Below are positions 16,606-25,804 of a DNA stretch of 64,000 nucleotides, piece after piece (position 1 is the first letter of the stretch; each line of letters begins with the position of its first letter). The position numbers and the translations under genes are program-made. Location: contig DLHG01000015.1 in the NCBI GenBank assembly GCA_002483105.1, forward strand, positions 380,197 through 444,196, given 5' to 3'. This stretch comes from Bacteroidetes bacterium UBA7674. GTDB lineage: Bacteria > Bacteroidota > Bacteroidia > Chitinophagales > Chitinophagaceae. The notes under the pieces are model-generated. The model was not told the DNA's origin. It saw nothing but the letters and a program-made list of their open reading frames with translations, and searched no databases.

Positions 16606-18033
16606 TTAGTCGATCCTTCTGTCTTCTTCCTCTTCTTCGAACAAACGCATGAACTTGCCTTTCAGGCCATCGAATAAACGTTTCATTTTTTCTGTCTTGA
16701 TGCCTTCCTTTCTCTTCTTTTCTTCTTCAGTAACCGGTTCGTCATCTACATGTGCTGCTTTGTGTGCCGCAGGAGTAGCAGGCGTATTGATGTGAGCCAG
16801 TGATATCGGTTCATCAAATGTCTGATGAATGATATTGCCACCGTCTCCTACAAAACGCATACGTCCGTTCTCGTAGTCATGATAACCACGAAGTATCAAA
16901 CCGATACAGGTAGAATACATCGGGTTCATCAGTTGGTCCGCATGGCCACCTGCAAGGTGTTCATTAGGATAACCGATACGAGCGCCGAGACCTGTAATAT
17001 ATTCAGTGAGTTGTATGATATGTTTCAACTGCGCGCCGCCACCTGTAAGGATGATGCCACCATAGAGACGCTTGTCTAAGTCTACCTGCTTCAGATGATA
17101 CACTACATAATCCATTATCTCCTGCATACGAGCCTGGATGATGTGAGCGAGGTTCTTCACAGATATTTCCTTAGGAGGTAATCCACGCAAGCCCGGTATA
17201 GTGATGTAGGCATTCGCGTTTGCTTCATCAGCCAGGGCTGTACCGAATTGCACCTTCATTTGTTCTGCCTGCGCACGTAATACACCAAGACCATTGCGTA
17301 TGTCGTTAGTGATATTAACACCTGCGTAAGGTATAACAGCTGTGTGCTTCAGTATGCCGTCGTAGAATACCGCCATATCGGTAGTACCACCACCTATATC
17401 AACGATAGCCACACCTGCTTCCAGGTCTTCGTCGTTCATTACAGAAGCAGCAGATGCCAATGGTTGTAATACCAGGTCGCGCGTGTTGAGTTGTGACTTG
17501 TCCACACAACGCTTGATGTTACGAATGGCATTCCTATCACCTGTGATGATGTGGAAATTCGCACCGATCTTCACACCGCTCATACCGATGGGATCTAACA
17601 CAGCAGGGGTACTGTCTACTGTATAGTCTTGCGGAATGATGTCGATGATCTGATCACCGGCAGGGATGTATGTCCTGTACTGGTCGCGAACGAGCAGGTC
17701 GATGTCTGCCTTGTTGATCTCCTCTTCGATGTTTGTGCGCACACGGTCTCCACGTGTTTGTAAACTTTTGATGTGCTGTCCCGCTATACCTACATACACC
17801 TCTTTTATTTCGAGGTTAGGATTAGACAGGATGCACTTTTCTATGGCTTGTTCTATAGAGCGGATACACTGCTCTATATTCATTACCACACCATGGCTAA
17901 CACCGGCAGATTCTGCGCGGCCGAAACCAAGGATCTCGAGTTTGCCAAATTCATTTTTGCGGCCGGCTATGGCTACCACCTTGGTGGTTCCGATGTCCAG
18001 CCCTACAATGATTGGTTGTTCTTTTTTGTTCAT
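16606..18033 (-). CDS. ftsA: Cell division protein FtsA
   Basis: The 475-residue actin-fold protein carries PIIVGLDIGTTKVVAIAGRK (phosphate 1), VAIVDIGGGTTDMAVFYDG (phosphate 2) and GGIILTGGGAQLKHI (adenosine site). FtsA anchors FtsZ filaments to the inner membrane. The C-terminal part beyond about residue 400 is a charged linker ending in LKGKFMRLFEEEEEDRRID. The segment KRLFDGLKGKFMRLF is a likely amphipathic membrane-targeting helix, followed here by an acidic tail. It lies 20 bases behind ftsQ and upstream of ftsZ, the standard order. Confidence 0.96.
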   Translation of the reverse strand: MNKKEQPIIVGLDIGTTKVVAIAGRKNEFGKLEILGFGRAESAGVSHGVVMNIEQCIRSIEQAIEKCILSNPNLEIKEVYVGIAGQHIKSLQTRGDRVRTNIEEEINKADIDLLVRDQYRTYIPAGDQIIDIIPQDYTVDSTPAVLDPIGMSGVKIGANFHIITGDRNAIRNIKRCVDKSQLNTRDLVLQPLASAASVMNDEDLEAGVAIVDIGGGTTDMAVFYDGILKHTAVIPYAGVNITNDIRNGLGVLRAQAEQMKVQFGTALADEANANAYITIPGLRGLPPKEISVKNLAHIIQARMQEIMDYVVYHLKQVDLDKRLYGGIILTGGGAQLKHIIQLTEYITGLGARIGYPNEHLAGGHADQLMNPMYSTCIGLILRGYHDYENGRMRFVGDGGNIIHQTFDEPISLAHINTPATPAAHKAAHVDDEPVTEEEKKRKEGIKTEKMKRLFDGLKGKFMRLFEEEEEDRRID

Positions 18034-18053
18034 ATTGCGTTCACTTTTGCAGG

Positions 18054-19358
18054 TTAGTGATTATTATATAAATATTTAGGAGTAGACTTTTTCTCTTGTG
18101 TTTTGTCTGCTTTCTTTTTGTTTGCTTCTTTTTTCTTGTCCGTTGCTTTTGCCTGTACTTTTTTTACCGGTTCCTTTTTTACAGGAGGCTTCTTCGTAAT
18201 TTTCTTTGAAGCTGATACTGTCGCTTTGGGTTTTGCTGTAGGTTTTGCAACAACTTTAGCTTTAGCGACCGGCTTCGGCGTAACAGGCTTGGGTGTCACC
18301 ACTTTTTTTATCGGCTTATCTTCCGGCGGACCTATCTTCACCACAGGTTTAGCTGCGGGCTTTGTAACAGGCTGTGCAGGTTTCTTTGCAGGAGCATTAG
18401 CCACTTCCAATGTCTTAACAGGCGCAATCACTGCCTGGACGGAAGCTACTGCCTTGTTTATCACCGCATTGTTGTTGCTATCCAGAGTGAAAACGTTCTT
18501 ATTGTAAGAGGCTTTCGACTTAATAGTTTCTACCCATTGCAACTCATTAATAGCGCCTGCCGGTTTCTTCCATTCCAGTACCGGAGATGCTACCACCTGG
18601 CCTTTATATCTCAGATCCAGCACTTCATATTTATCCCAACCCACACGCGTCAGTATCTTCTTATAAAAGGCAAACAGGTTCTCCAGTTTCTCATCCAGGC
18701 GGGAAGTATCGCCCAAAATGATTCGTTGATCGCCAAGTACCGGTACAATTTCAAAGCTTCTGTCTGATGACATAACGATCTGTGATACCTGCGCATTCCA
18801 GAAAGAGTCTCTCTCTATCCTCTTTACCAAATAGGTTATCTGCGACATGAGCGATTTATTCGCGCTGTCATTGAGCTTGTTATCTATTATCGGAGGAACG
18901 CCTGTTACGATAGTAGTGTAGTACACATACCTGTCGCATGTTGGCATTATGCTGAGCGTACCATCTATATAATAGCTTTTGCCACCCTCTTCAAATATCC
19001 TAGCTACCGGTATACGTTGCGTCACATTTACATGCAGCGTCCTCTTGTTATCAATATATATCTGTGCGTTAGCAACCCATGGAATGTTCTTGATTTTTTG
19101 CTCCATAGCGCCGGTATTCACGGTATTCGCCGTCATGTGCGTTACATTCTGCATGTTGCCCAAAAGCTCTTTCTTTATCTGCGCCTCATCTACAAACTTG
19201 TATTTATCGTTCTTTATATGCACTTCAACACCTGTGAGATTCTTATTTATCTCTTTATTAGAAGCGCCTGATATCGCAATGACACAGCTAACTGATACCA
19301 CGAGGGTAAGCAGTACCTGTAGCACTTTACGAACTGATATTTTGCGCTTTTTTTCCAT
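18054..19358 (-). CDS. ftsQ: Cell division protein FtsQ with a long Lys/Pro/Ala tail
   Basis: The protein has a short basic N-terminus, one membrane helix (VLLTLVVSVSCVIAISGA) and a periplasmic part typical of Bacteroidota FtsQ. It includes VHIKNDKYKFVDEAQIKKELL (POTRA-like) and IPWVANAQIYIDNKRTLHVNVTQRIPVARIFEEGGKSYYIDGTLSIMP. FtsQ links early and late division proteins. The globular part ends near residue 300. The remaining 130 or so residues are low complexity, rich in Lys, Pro and Ala (for example KPVTPKPVAKAKVVAKPTAK), ending STPKYLYNNH. Usual length in the phylum is about 240-300, so the tail is an extension. It abuts murC with no gap. Confidence 0.9.
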   Translation of the reverse strand: MEKKRKISVRKVLQVLLTLVVSVSCVIAISGASNKEINKNLTGVEVHIKNDKYKFVDEAQIKKELLGNMQNVTHMTANTVNTGAMEQKIKNIPWVANAQIYIDNKRTLHVNVTQRIPVARIFEEGGKSYYIDGTLSIMPTCDRYVYYTTIVTGVPPIIDNKLNDSANKSLMSQITYLVKRIERDSFWNAQVSQIVMSSDRSFEIVPVLGDQRIILGDTSRLDEKLENLFAFYKKILTRVGWDKYEVLDLRYKGQVVASPVLEWKKPAGAINELQWVETIKSKASYNKNVFTLDSNNNAVINKAVASVQAVIAPVKTLEVANAPAKKPAQPVTKPAAKPVVKIGPPEDKPIKKVVTPKPVTPKPVAKAKVVAKPTAKPKATVSASKKITKKPPVKKEPVKKVQAKATDKKKEANKKKADKTQEKKSTPKYLYNNH

Positions 19359-20714
19359 TTACTTCTTTTCCAGTATTTCCTTTATGGGTTGTACCAGTTT
19401 ATCTATATCTCCCGCACCTGCTGTTACAAACAGATCAAGCGGGGCAACCTTTACATACTCCAGTAATCCTTCCTTTGATAAGATCGTGCATTTATTCTCC
19501 ATCTTATCTGCTATCATTTGCGATGTAATGCCTTCTATCGGCAACTCACGCGCAGGATAGATATCCAACAGTATCGCCTCATCAGCCATATCCAGGCTGT
19601 GTGCGAAACCTTCAGCCAGGTCGCGGGTGCGTGTGAAGAGGTGCGGTTGGAATACCACAACACATCTTCTCCCTGCGAACAATTGCTTGGCACTCTTTAT
19701 TAATGCACTCAACTCTTCAGGATGATGCGCATAATCATCTATGTATACTATCTCTTCGGTCTTCAGCACGTACTCAAAACGACGCCTGATACCTTTGAAT
19801 GCAGAAAGCGCTTGTTTTACTTTCTCGCTATCTATATCCAGCAACTTAGTGACCGTTATTGCAGCAATAGCATTTTCTACATTGTGCATACCACCAAGCG
19901 GCAGGTGAACTTGCTCTATATTCCAATCCTTACCTGATACATTAAAGATGTACTCTCCTTGCTTCTGTATTATATCAGTAGCAAACACATCCGCAGCATC
20001 GTTTTGCAGGCTGTAGGTCAGCTTGGTATCGCCTTGGAGATCAGCTGCGCGGCGAAGGCCATGTTTTGCCAGCAGAGTGCCACCGGGTTTTATATTCCTT
20101 GTGTACTGTATGAAAGCATCTTCCATGTCGGTCACTGTACCATATATATCCAGGTGATCGGCATCCATAGCTGTCAGCACCGCCACATCAGGGAATAACT
20201 TCAGGAAACTACGGTCGTACTCATCTGCTTCTATTACAGCGGTATCATTATCGCTGCTCCAGTAGTTCTTGTTATAGTTCACAGATACGCCACCAAGAAA
20301 CGCATTGCAACCATAGCCTGTTTCACGCAGCAGGTAGGCTATCATGGTAGAGATAGTCGTCTTGCCATGAGTTCCTGCCACTGTTACAGCGTACATCGCT
20401 TCCGTGATCCACTGCAATACATCACTGCGCTTGAATACGTTGTAATTATTGTCTTTATACCAGTTCCACTCAGTATGTCCTTTAGGGATAGCGGGAGTAT
20501 ATACTACCAACTCGGTTTCTTTATCCAGCAAGGCAACATCATCTGTATAATGGATCTCCATGCCTTCAGCTTCCAGTTGTGCGGTCAGTTCCGTTTTTGT
20601 ACGGTCATAGCCTTTCACCACAGCACCACGCTCCCGGAAGAAACGCGCCAGTGCACTCATCCCGATACCACCGATACCTATGAAATAAACCCTATTTAAT
20701 TCCCGTACATTCAT
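19359..20714 (-). CDS. murC: UDP-N-acetylmuramate--L-alanine ligase
   Basis: The 451-residue Mur ligase begins VYFIGIGGIGMSALARFFRERG, the MurC dinucleotide-like fold. It has the ATP site VAGTHGKTTISTMIAYLL, the central-domain motif AVIEADEYDRSF, and YIDDYAHHPEELSALI and VVFQPHLFTRTRDLAEGF in the C-terminal domain. It adds L-Ala to UDP-MurNAc, the first peptide step of peptidoglycan synthesis. Its ATG overlaps the murG stop (TAATG), so translation is probably coupled. Confidence 0.97.
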   Translation of the reverse strand: MNVRELNRVYFIGIGGIGMSALARFFRERGAVVKGYDRTKTELTAQLEAEGMEIHYTDDVALLDKETELVVYTPAIPKGHTEWNWYKDNNYNVFKRSDVLQWITEAMYAVTVAGTHGKTTISTMIAYLLRETGYGCNAFLGGVSVNYNKNYWSSDNDTAVIEADEYDRSFLKLFPDVAVLTAMDADHLDIYGTVTDMEDAFIQYTRNIKPGGTLLAKHGLRRAADLQGDTKLTYSLQNDAADVFATDIIQKQGEYIFNVSGKDWNIEQVHLPLGGMHNVENAIAAITVTKLLDIDSEKVKQALSAFKGIRRRFEYVLKTEEIVYIDDYAHHPEELSALIKSAKQLFAGRRCVVVFQPHLFTRTRDLAEGFAHSLDMADEAILLDIYPARELPIEGITSQMIADKMENKCTILSKEGLLEYVKVAPLDLFVTAGAGDIDKLVQPIKEILEKK

Positions 20715-21817
20715 TATTTACCTGCTATCTCTATTACTTTTTTTGCAATTCTTTCGTCCGCATCAGTTATTGCTAACCTTTGAAGACTATTTATCATTAG
20801 TTCCTGCATGGCTTCATCGTGCAGGAGTTTTTTCAATTTTATTACCAGTTCCTGTTTCGCATCTGCGTTCCTCACCATCATTGCCGCATTGTGTTCCACC
20901 AAAGCCATCGCATTGCTTGTCTGGTGATCTTCCGCTGCAAAGGGGAAGGGAACGAATATCACAGGCTTTGCCACGATGCATAGCTCAGCTATTGCCAAAG
21001 CACCTGCTCTTGATATCACCACATCTGCCGCAGCATATGCGTGTTCCATTTCACTGATAAAATCAAAGACCTTTACTTTCAACTCTAATCCTGCTACTCT
21101 TTCCTTCGCCTGTTCGTAATATGGTTTTCCTGTTTGCCATATTATCTGTATATCTTCTTCAAGCAGTTTTTCCAGCTCTGCGTCTATCGTTTCGTTGATC
21201 GTCCTTGCTCCTAAACTGCCTCCTACTATCAACAGCGTCTTCTTCTCCGGGTCCATACCTAACCAGGCCTGCCCTTCTACCCTGCCCAGTACATTGTGTG
21301 CTATACTCTTTCTCACAGGGTTACCCGTTGTTATCAGCTTTTCAGCCGGAAAGAATCGTTGCATTTGTTCGTATGCCACACACACCGCTTTTGCCTTTTT
21401 CCCGAGTATCTTATTACTCTTGCCTGCGTAGGAGTTTTGCTCCTGTATCAGTGTAGGGATGCCCATGCTTTGCGCCGCGTTCAACACGGGAAAACTTGCA
21501 TAACCACCCACACCAACCACCGCATGAGGTTTGAACCTCTTCAACACACCTCTCGCCTGGATATTACTTTTTAAGAGCTTGAATGGTAACAACAGGTTCT
21601 TTAAAAAACTTCCCCTGTCATATCCCACTATATCTAATCCTACTATTTCAAATCCTTCCCTGGGCACTTTTTCCATTTCCATCTTTCCCAGCGCACCTAC
21701 AAAAAGCAGTTCAGTTCCCGGTGCGAGGCGTTGTAGTGCCTGCCCTATTGCCACCGCGGGAAAAATATGTCCGCCCGTTCCACCACCTGCTATTATTATG
21801 CGCAAATTCTCTTCCAT
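20714..21817 (-). CDS. murG: UDP-N-acetylglucosamine--undecaprenyl-P-P-MurNAc-pentapeptide transferase
   Basis: The 367-residue GT28 enzyme has the glycine loop IIAGGGTGGHIFPAVAIGQAL, then VGVGGYASFPVLNAAQ, IQEQNSYAGKSNKILGKKAK and the C-terminal donor site LLIVGGSLGARTIN, followed by VISRAGALAIAELCIVAKPVIFVPFPFAAEDHQTSNA. It adds GlcNAc to lipid I to make lipid II at the cytoplasmic face of the membrane. It follows ftsW by 6 bases and overlaps murC by one base. Confidence 0.97.
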   Translation of the reverse strand: MEENLRIIIAGGGTGGHIFPAVAIGQALQRLAPGTELLFVGALGKMEMEKVPREGFEIVGLDIVGYDRGSFLKNLLLPFKLLKSNIQARGVLKRFKPHAVVGVGGYASFPVLNAAQSMGIPTLIQEQNSYAGKSNKILGKKAKAVCVAYEQMQRFFPAEKLITTGNPVRKSIAHNVLGRVEGQAWLGMDPEKKTLLIVGGSLGARTINETIDAELEKLLEEDIQIIWQTGKPYYEQAKERVAGLELKVKVFDFISEMEHAYAAADVVISRAGALAIAELCIVAKPVIFVPFPFAAEDHQTSNAMALVEHNAAMMVRNADAKQELVIKLKKLLHDEAMQELMINSLQRLAITDADERIAKKVIEIAGK

Positions 21818-21823
21818 CCCTTT

Positions 21824-23113
21824 CTATGCTATCGAAGGTTTTTTACCCCTTAATGCGTTTACTCCTACTTCTTCCTGTTCTTCGTCCACTTCTTCATCAT
21901 CTATTTCAAAACCTGATTCTCTTCTTTCTCTTGCTTCCTTCTCTTTACCTTCCATTTCATCTACATAGCGGCTCACACTCAGCACCACACCTATCGCTAC
22001 ACTGGTGAACCAGATAGAAGAACCACCCATACTTACCATCGGCAGTGTAAGACCTGTTACCGGAACGAGGTGTACGTTCACCGCCATATTCAGCATTGCC
22101 TGGAAAACCAGTGTAATACTCAACCCTACCGCCAGGAATGCACCAAAGGCATAAGGACATCGCCTGAATATTAAAATACTTCGCCACAAAAAGAGCAGGT
22201 ATAAAAACACTATCACGGCACCACCAATCAATCCATACTCCTCTATTATTATAGAATAGATGAAATCGGAATAAGGGTGTGGTAAGAAGTTCCGCTGCTG
22301 GCTGTTACCCGGTCCGCGGCCTGCGAAGCCTCCATTCGCAATGGCGATCTTCGCCTGCTGCACCTGGAATACTTCTTCTTTCTTTATTTCATTTCCGTTG
22401 GCATCTTTCTTTGTACCGCCGGTAAAATCTTCAATGCGTTGTTCCCATGTTGCGGCACGGCCCCAGCCTGTCATTTTCGACACTGCGAATAACATAATCA
22501 CGCCAACCAGTCCCGCACCCGCAAGTAATAATATATGCTTAACCTGTGTGCGCCCTATAAAGAACAGGATGCAGCAAGTGAAACCAAGCATCAATGCTGT
22601 TGAAAGGTTTGCGGGAGCAATGAGCGCGCAAGTCAAACCAACAGGTAACAGCACGGGTAAGAAACCGTTCTTAAAATCCTTGATGTCATTTTGCTTGATG
22701 CTCAACACTCTTGCCAGGAACATGAACAAAGCGAGCTTCGCTAAGTCGGATGTCTGGAAAGTAAGGTTGACCACCGGCAACTTTATCCAGCGAGAACCTT
22801 CGTTCAGGCTTGTACCAAAGAACAGCGTATAAAAAAGCAGCGGCAGGCTCAGTATATATAATACCACTGACCATTTAGCGAACTTCAGATAGTTGATCTT
22901 GTGCACGAAGTAGATGATAGCTAACCCTAAACCAAGCACCATCAGTTGCTTTATGAGGAAATAGCTTGAATTCTTATCCATCCTGTAAGCCAGAGAGCCC
23001 GTAGAACTATATACAGCGAGCATACTGATAAATGACAGTATAATTACTACTGCCCATATCACCCGGTCTCCCTTGGTTCTACTTAAAATATCTCTTACTG
23101 GTTTTACCTGCAT
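21824..23113 (-). CDS. ftsW: SEDS peptidoglycan polymerase FtsW
   Basis: The 429-residue protein has about ten membrane helices. It contains the SEDS family features KLPVVNLTFQTSDLAKLALFMFLAR, QQAKIAIANGGFAGRGPGNSQQRNFLPHPYSDFIYSIIIEEYGLIG and TGLTLPMVSMGGSSIWFTSVAIG. FtsW polymerises septal glycan from lipid II together with the class B penicillin-binding protein. The cytoplasmic C-terminus is a strongly acidic tail (GFEIDDEEVDEEQEEVGV). An extra segment near residues 225-240 (GGTKKDANGNEIKKEEVFQ) forms a periplasmic insert. It lies between murD and murG, 6 bases from each. Confidence 0.95.
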   Translation of the reverse strand: MQVKPVRDILSRTKGDRVIWAVVIILSFISMLAVYSSTGSLAYRMDKNSSYFLIKQLMVLGLGLAIIYFVHKINYLKFAKWSVVLYILSLPLLFYTLFFGTSLNEGSRWIKLPVVNLTFQTSDLAKLALFMFLARVLSIKQNDIKDFKNGFLPVLLPVGLTCALIAPANLSTALMLGFTCCILFFIGRTQVKHILLLAGAGLVGVIMLFAVSKMTGWGRAATWEQRIEDFTGGTKKDANGNEIKKEEVFQVQQAKIAIANGGFAGRGPGNSQQRNFLPHPYSDFIYSIIIEEYGLIGGAVIVFLYLLFLWRSILIFRRCPYAFGAFLAVGLSITLVFQAMLNMAVNVHLVPVTGLTLPMVSMGGSSIWFTSVAIGVVLSVSRYVDEMEGKEKEARERRESGFEIDDEEVDEEQEEVGVNALRGKKPSIA

Positions 23114-23119
23114 CTTATA

Positions 23120-24481
23120 TTATATTGCTCTTACAGCTTCTTTAAATTGTCTGCCCCTGTCTTCGTAGTTCTTGAATAGATCGAAGCTGGCGCATGCCGG
23201 TGAAAGCAAAACCGTATCACCCTTATCTGCCAGTGCATAAGCTGCGTTTACTGCGTCTATTGCACTGCTTGTATCTACTATACTTGTTACTACGTTTTCA
23301 AATGCTTTGTGAATAGGCCTGTTGTCAATGCCCATACAAACAATGGCTTTTACTTTCTCCTTCACCAATTCCATTATCTCGTTGTAGTCATTGCCCTTGT
23401 CCTGTCCACCCAGTATAAGAATAGTAGGTTGCTTCATACTCTCCAGAGCAAACCACACAGAGTTTACGTTTGTTGCCTTGCTATCATTAATGAATTCTAC
23501 ACCACGCACAGTAGCTACAAACTCCAGCCTATGTTCCAATCCTTCAAATGAAGTGAAGCTTTCCCTGATCTTTTCCTTTCTTATGCCTGCTATCCTTGCT
23601 GAAATTCCTGCTGCCATGCTATTATATTGGTTGTGCTTGCCTTTGATAGATAGGTCATGAATGGACATTGTGGACTCATCTCCATCTACACGGAGGTGCA
23701 TTTCATCATCGCTGATAAACCCACCCTCATCGCTTCTCATATTTTGCTCATTCATTGTGAAATAAAGTTTTTGTGCTTGTGTAGAATGGTTGTGTAAGTG
23801 TTGTTCTATTGAGTTATCGTCTGCGTTCACTATGAAATAATCTGATTTTTCCTGGTTCTCCGTAATCCTGAATTTTGAGCTTATGTAATTTTCTATATCA
23901 TAATCGTACCTGTCTAAGTGATCCGGGCTGATGTTGAGTAATACCGCTACATCGGGCCTGAACTGGTGAATGTCGTCGAGTTGAAAACTGCTCACCTCTA
24001 TTATGTACCACTTCACCGGGTTTTCCGCTATCTGCCTGGCAAAGCTGTAACCTATATTCCCTACCATTGCCGCATCATATCCTGCCTGTTTGAAGATATG
24101 GTAAGTGAGCTTTGTTGTGGTGCTCTTACCATTACTCCCTGTTATTGCTACTATCTTGCTATCGCCTTTATACCTAAATCCAAACTCTATCTCACTGCAC
24201 ACTTCTATTCCTGCTTCTATTATTGCTTTCATCACCGGTACCTTATCACTAATGCCCGGGCTCTTTACTACACAATCCGCATTCAACACCTTCTCCATTG
24301 TATGCCCACCTTCTTCAAAATCTATATTCCCGTCTATTAGCTCCTTCCTGTTTTGTTCTTTTATCGTTCCAAACTCTGACACGAACACATCCCAACCCTT
24401 CTGCTTGCCAAGCAGGGCAGCACCAATGCCGCTCTCTCCTGCTCCCAGCACTACGAGTCTTTTTTGTGTTTGTGTTGCCAA
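23120..24481 (-). CDS. murD: UDP-N-acetylmuramoyl-L-alanine--D-glutamate ligase
   Basis: The 453-residue Mur ligase begins RLVVLGAGESGIGAALLGKQKG, the MurD N-terminal nucleotide fold. It has the ATP loop VAITGSNGKSTTTKLTYHIF, the motif VEFINDSKATNVNSVWFALES and ILILGGQDKGNDYNEIM, all diagnostic for MurD. It adds D-Glu to UDP-MurNAc-L-Ala. Length is normal. It lies 4 bases behind mraY and 6 before ftsW. Confidence 0.97.
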   Translation of the reverse strand: MATQTQKRLVVLGAGESGIGAALLGKQKGWDVFVSEFGTIKEQNRKELIDGNIDFEEGGHTMEKVLNADCVVKSPGISDKVPVMKAIIEAGIEVCSEIEFGFRYKGDSKIVAITGSNGKSTTTKLTYHIFKQAGYDAAMVGNIGYSFARQIAENPVKWYIIEVSSFQLDDIHQFRPDVAVLLNISPDHLDRYDYDIENYISSKFRITENQEKSDYFIVNADDNSIEQHLHNHSTQAQKLYFTMNEQNMRSDEGGFISDDEMHLRVDGDESTMSIHDLSIKGKHNQYNSMAAGISARIAGIRKEKIRESFTSFEGLEHRLEFVATVRGVEFINDSKATNVNSVWFALESMKQPTILILGGQDKGNDYNEIMELVKEKVKAIVCMGIDNRPIHKAFENVVTSIVDTSSAIDAVNAAYALADKGDTVLLSPACASFDLFKNYEDRGRQFKEAVRAI

Positions 24482-24485
24482 TTTC

Positions 24486-25757
24486 TTATCTGAGTTTTAG
24501 TGTTACTATACTTGTTATTGCCAGAACGATACCTATGATAAAGAACCTTGTTACTATTTTACTCTCGTGATATCCTAACTTCTGGTAGTGGTGATGGAGT
24601 GGCGACATCAGGAAGATGCGCCGTCCCTCACCATACTTTCGTTTTGTATGTTTGAAGTATGTTACTTGTATCATTACCGAGAGCAGTTCCACCAGGAAGA
24701 TGCCGCAGATGATAGGTATCAACAATTCCTTACGAACGATGATTGCCAGTGATGCTATGATACCACCAAGGGCAAGGCTACCTGTATCGCCCATGAATAC
24801 CTGTGCCGGATAGGCATTGTACCACAGGAAACCGACACACGACCCCACAAATGCCCCTATAAATATGGACAGCTCACCGAGGTTAGGGATGTGCATGATG
24901 CCGAGATAATTGGCGAAGATGTAGTTACCCGATACATATGCGAAGATGCCAAGACAAATTCCCGCGATAGCTGATACACCTGTTGCGAGGCCATCTATAC
25001 CATCTGTTATGTTTGCACCATTCGATACCGCTGTGATAATGAATATCACGAACAGGATATAAATGATAGGTGTAACAGTTTTTACCGCACCTTGACCGAA
25101 CCACTCTGCTATACCTTCATAGCTCATCTCGTGTGTTTTCAGGAACGGGATAGTAGTAGTGGCACTCTTGATCCTTACATACTCATGTATCTTACCATTT
25201 TCGTCCTTACGTGTTACCGGGCCTGATACGATCTTCTCAGCGGGGTTGTACAATGTTTCTTGTCCCGCCCTTACTTCACGGCTTACTACTACATTCTCAT
25301 TGTAATACATGGTTAAGCCTACAATGATACCCAGGCCAACCTGTCCTAATATTTTAAACCTTCCCGCAAGGCCTTCTTTATTCTTCTTGAATACTTTGAT
25401 ATAGTCATCTATAAAACCAACCAGGCCCAACCATATGGTAGAGACGATCATCAGGATGATGTACACATTTTCTATTCTCGCGAAGATGAGTGTGGGTATT
25501 AATATGCCGGCGATGATGATGATGCCACCCATAGTAGGTGTACCTCTCTTTTGGTTTTCACCTGCAAGACCCAGGTCACGAACTGTTTCGCCTATTTGCT
25601 TCCTCTGCAAATAATTGATAAGCCCCTTACCTAATACGGTAGTGATAATAAGAGAGAGAATGATAGCCATCGCCGTACGGAAAGTGATGTAATAAAACAC
25701 CCCCGCCCCGAATAAACCGAAGTTCTCACGCAGATATGTGAACAGATAGTATAACAT
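24486..25757 (-). CDS. mraY: Phospho-N-acetylmuramoyl-pentapeptide-transferase
   Basis: The 423-residue integral membrane enzyme has the MraY motifs KRGTPTMGGIIII, LGLVGFIDDYIKVFKKNKEGL (Asp pair), NGANITDGIDGLATGVSAI and MGDTGSLALGGIIASLAI. It ends with SPLHHHYQKLGYHESKIVTRFFIIG, the histidine loop. It transfers phospho-MurNAc-pentapeptide to undecaprenyl phosphate to form lipid I. About 60 residues longer than the E. coli enzyme (360): the extra stretch around residues 150-210 (SREVRAGQETLYNPAEKI and onward) is an extracytoplasmic insert seen in this phylum. Confidence 0.97.
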   Translation of the reverse strand: MLYYLFTYLRENFGLFGAGVFYYITFRTAMAIILSLIITTVLGKGLINYLQRKQIGETVRDLGLAGENQKRGTPTMGGIIIIAGILIPTLIFARIENVYIILMIVSTIWLGLVGFIDDYIKVFKKNKEGLAGRFKILGQVGLGIIVGLTMYYNENVVVSREVRAGQETLYNPAEKIVSGPVTRKDENGKIHEYVRIKSATTTIPFLKTHEMSYEGIAEWFGQGAVKTVTPIIYILFVIFIITAVSNGANITDGIDGLATGVSAIAGICLGIFAYVSGNYIFANYLGIMHIPNLGELSIFIGAFVGSCVGFLWYNAYPAQVFMGDTGSLALGGIIASLAIIVRKELLIPIICGIFLVELLSVMIQVTYFKHTKRKYGEGRRIFLMSPLHHHYQKLGYHESKIVTRFFIIGIVLAITSIVTLKLR

Positions 25758-25804
25758 TCTCTCTCTTTTCTTTACTTTTTGTTTTCTCTCTTATCCTCTA
25801 AAAA

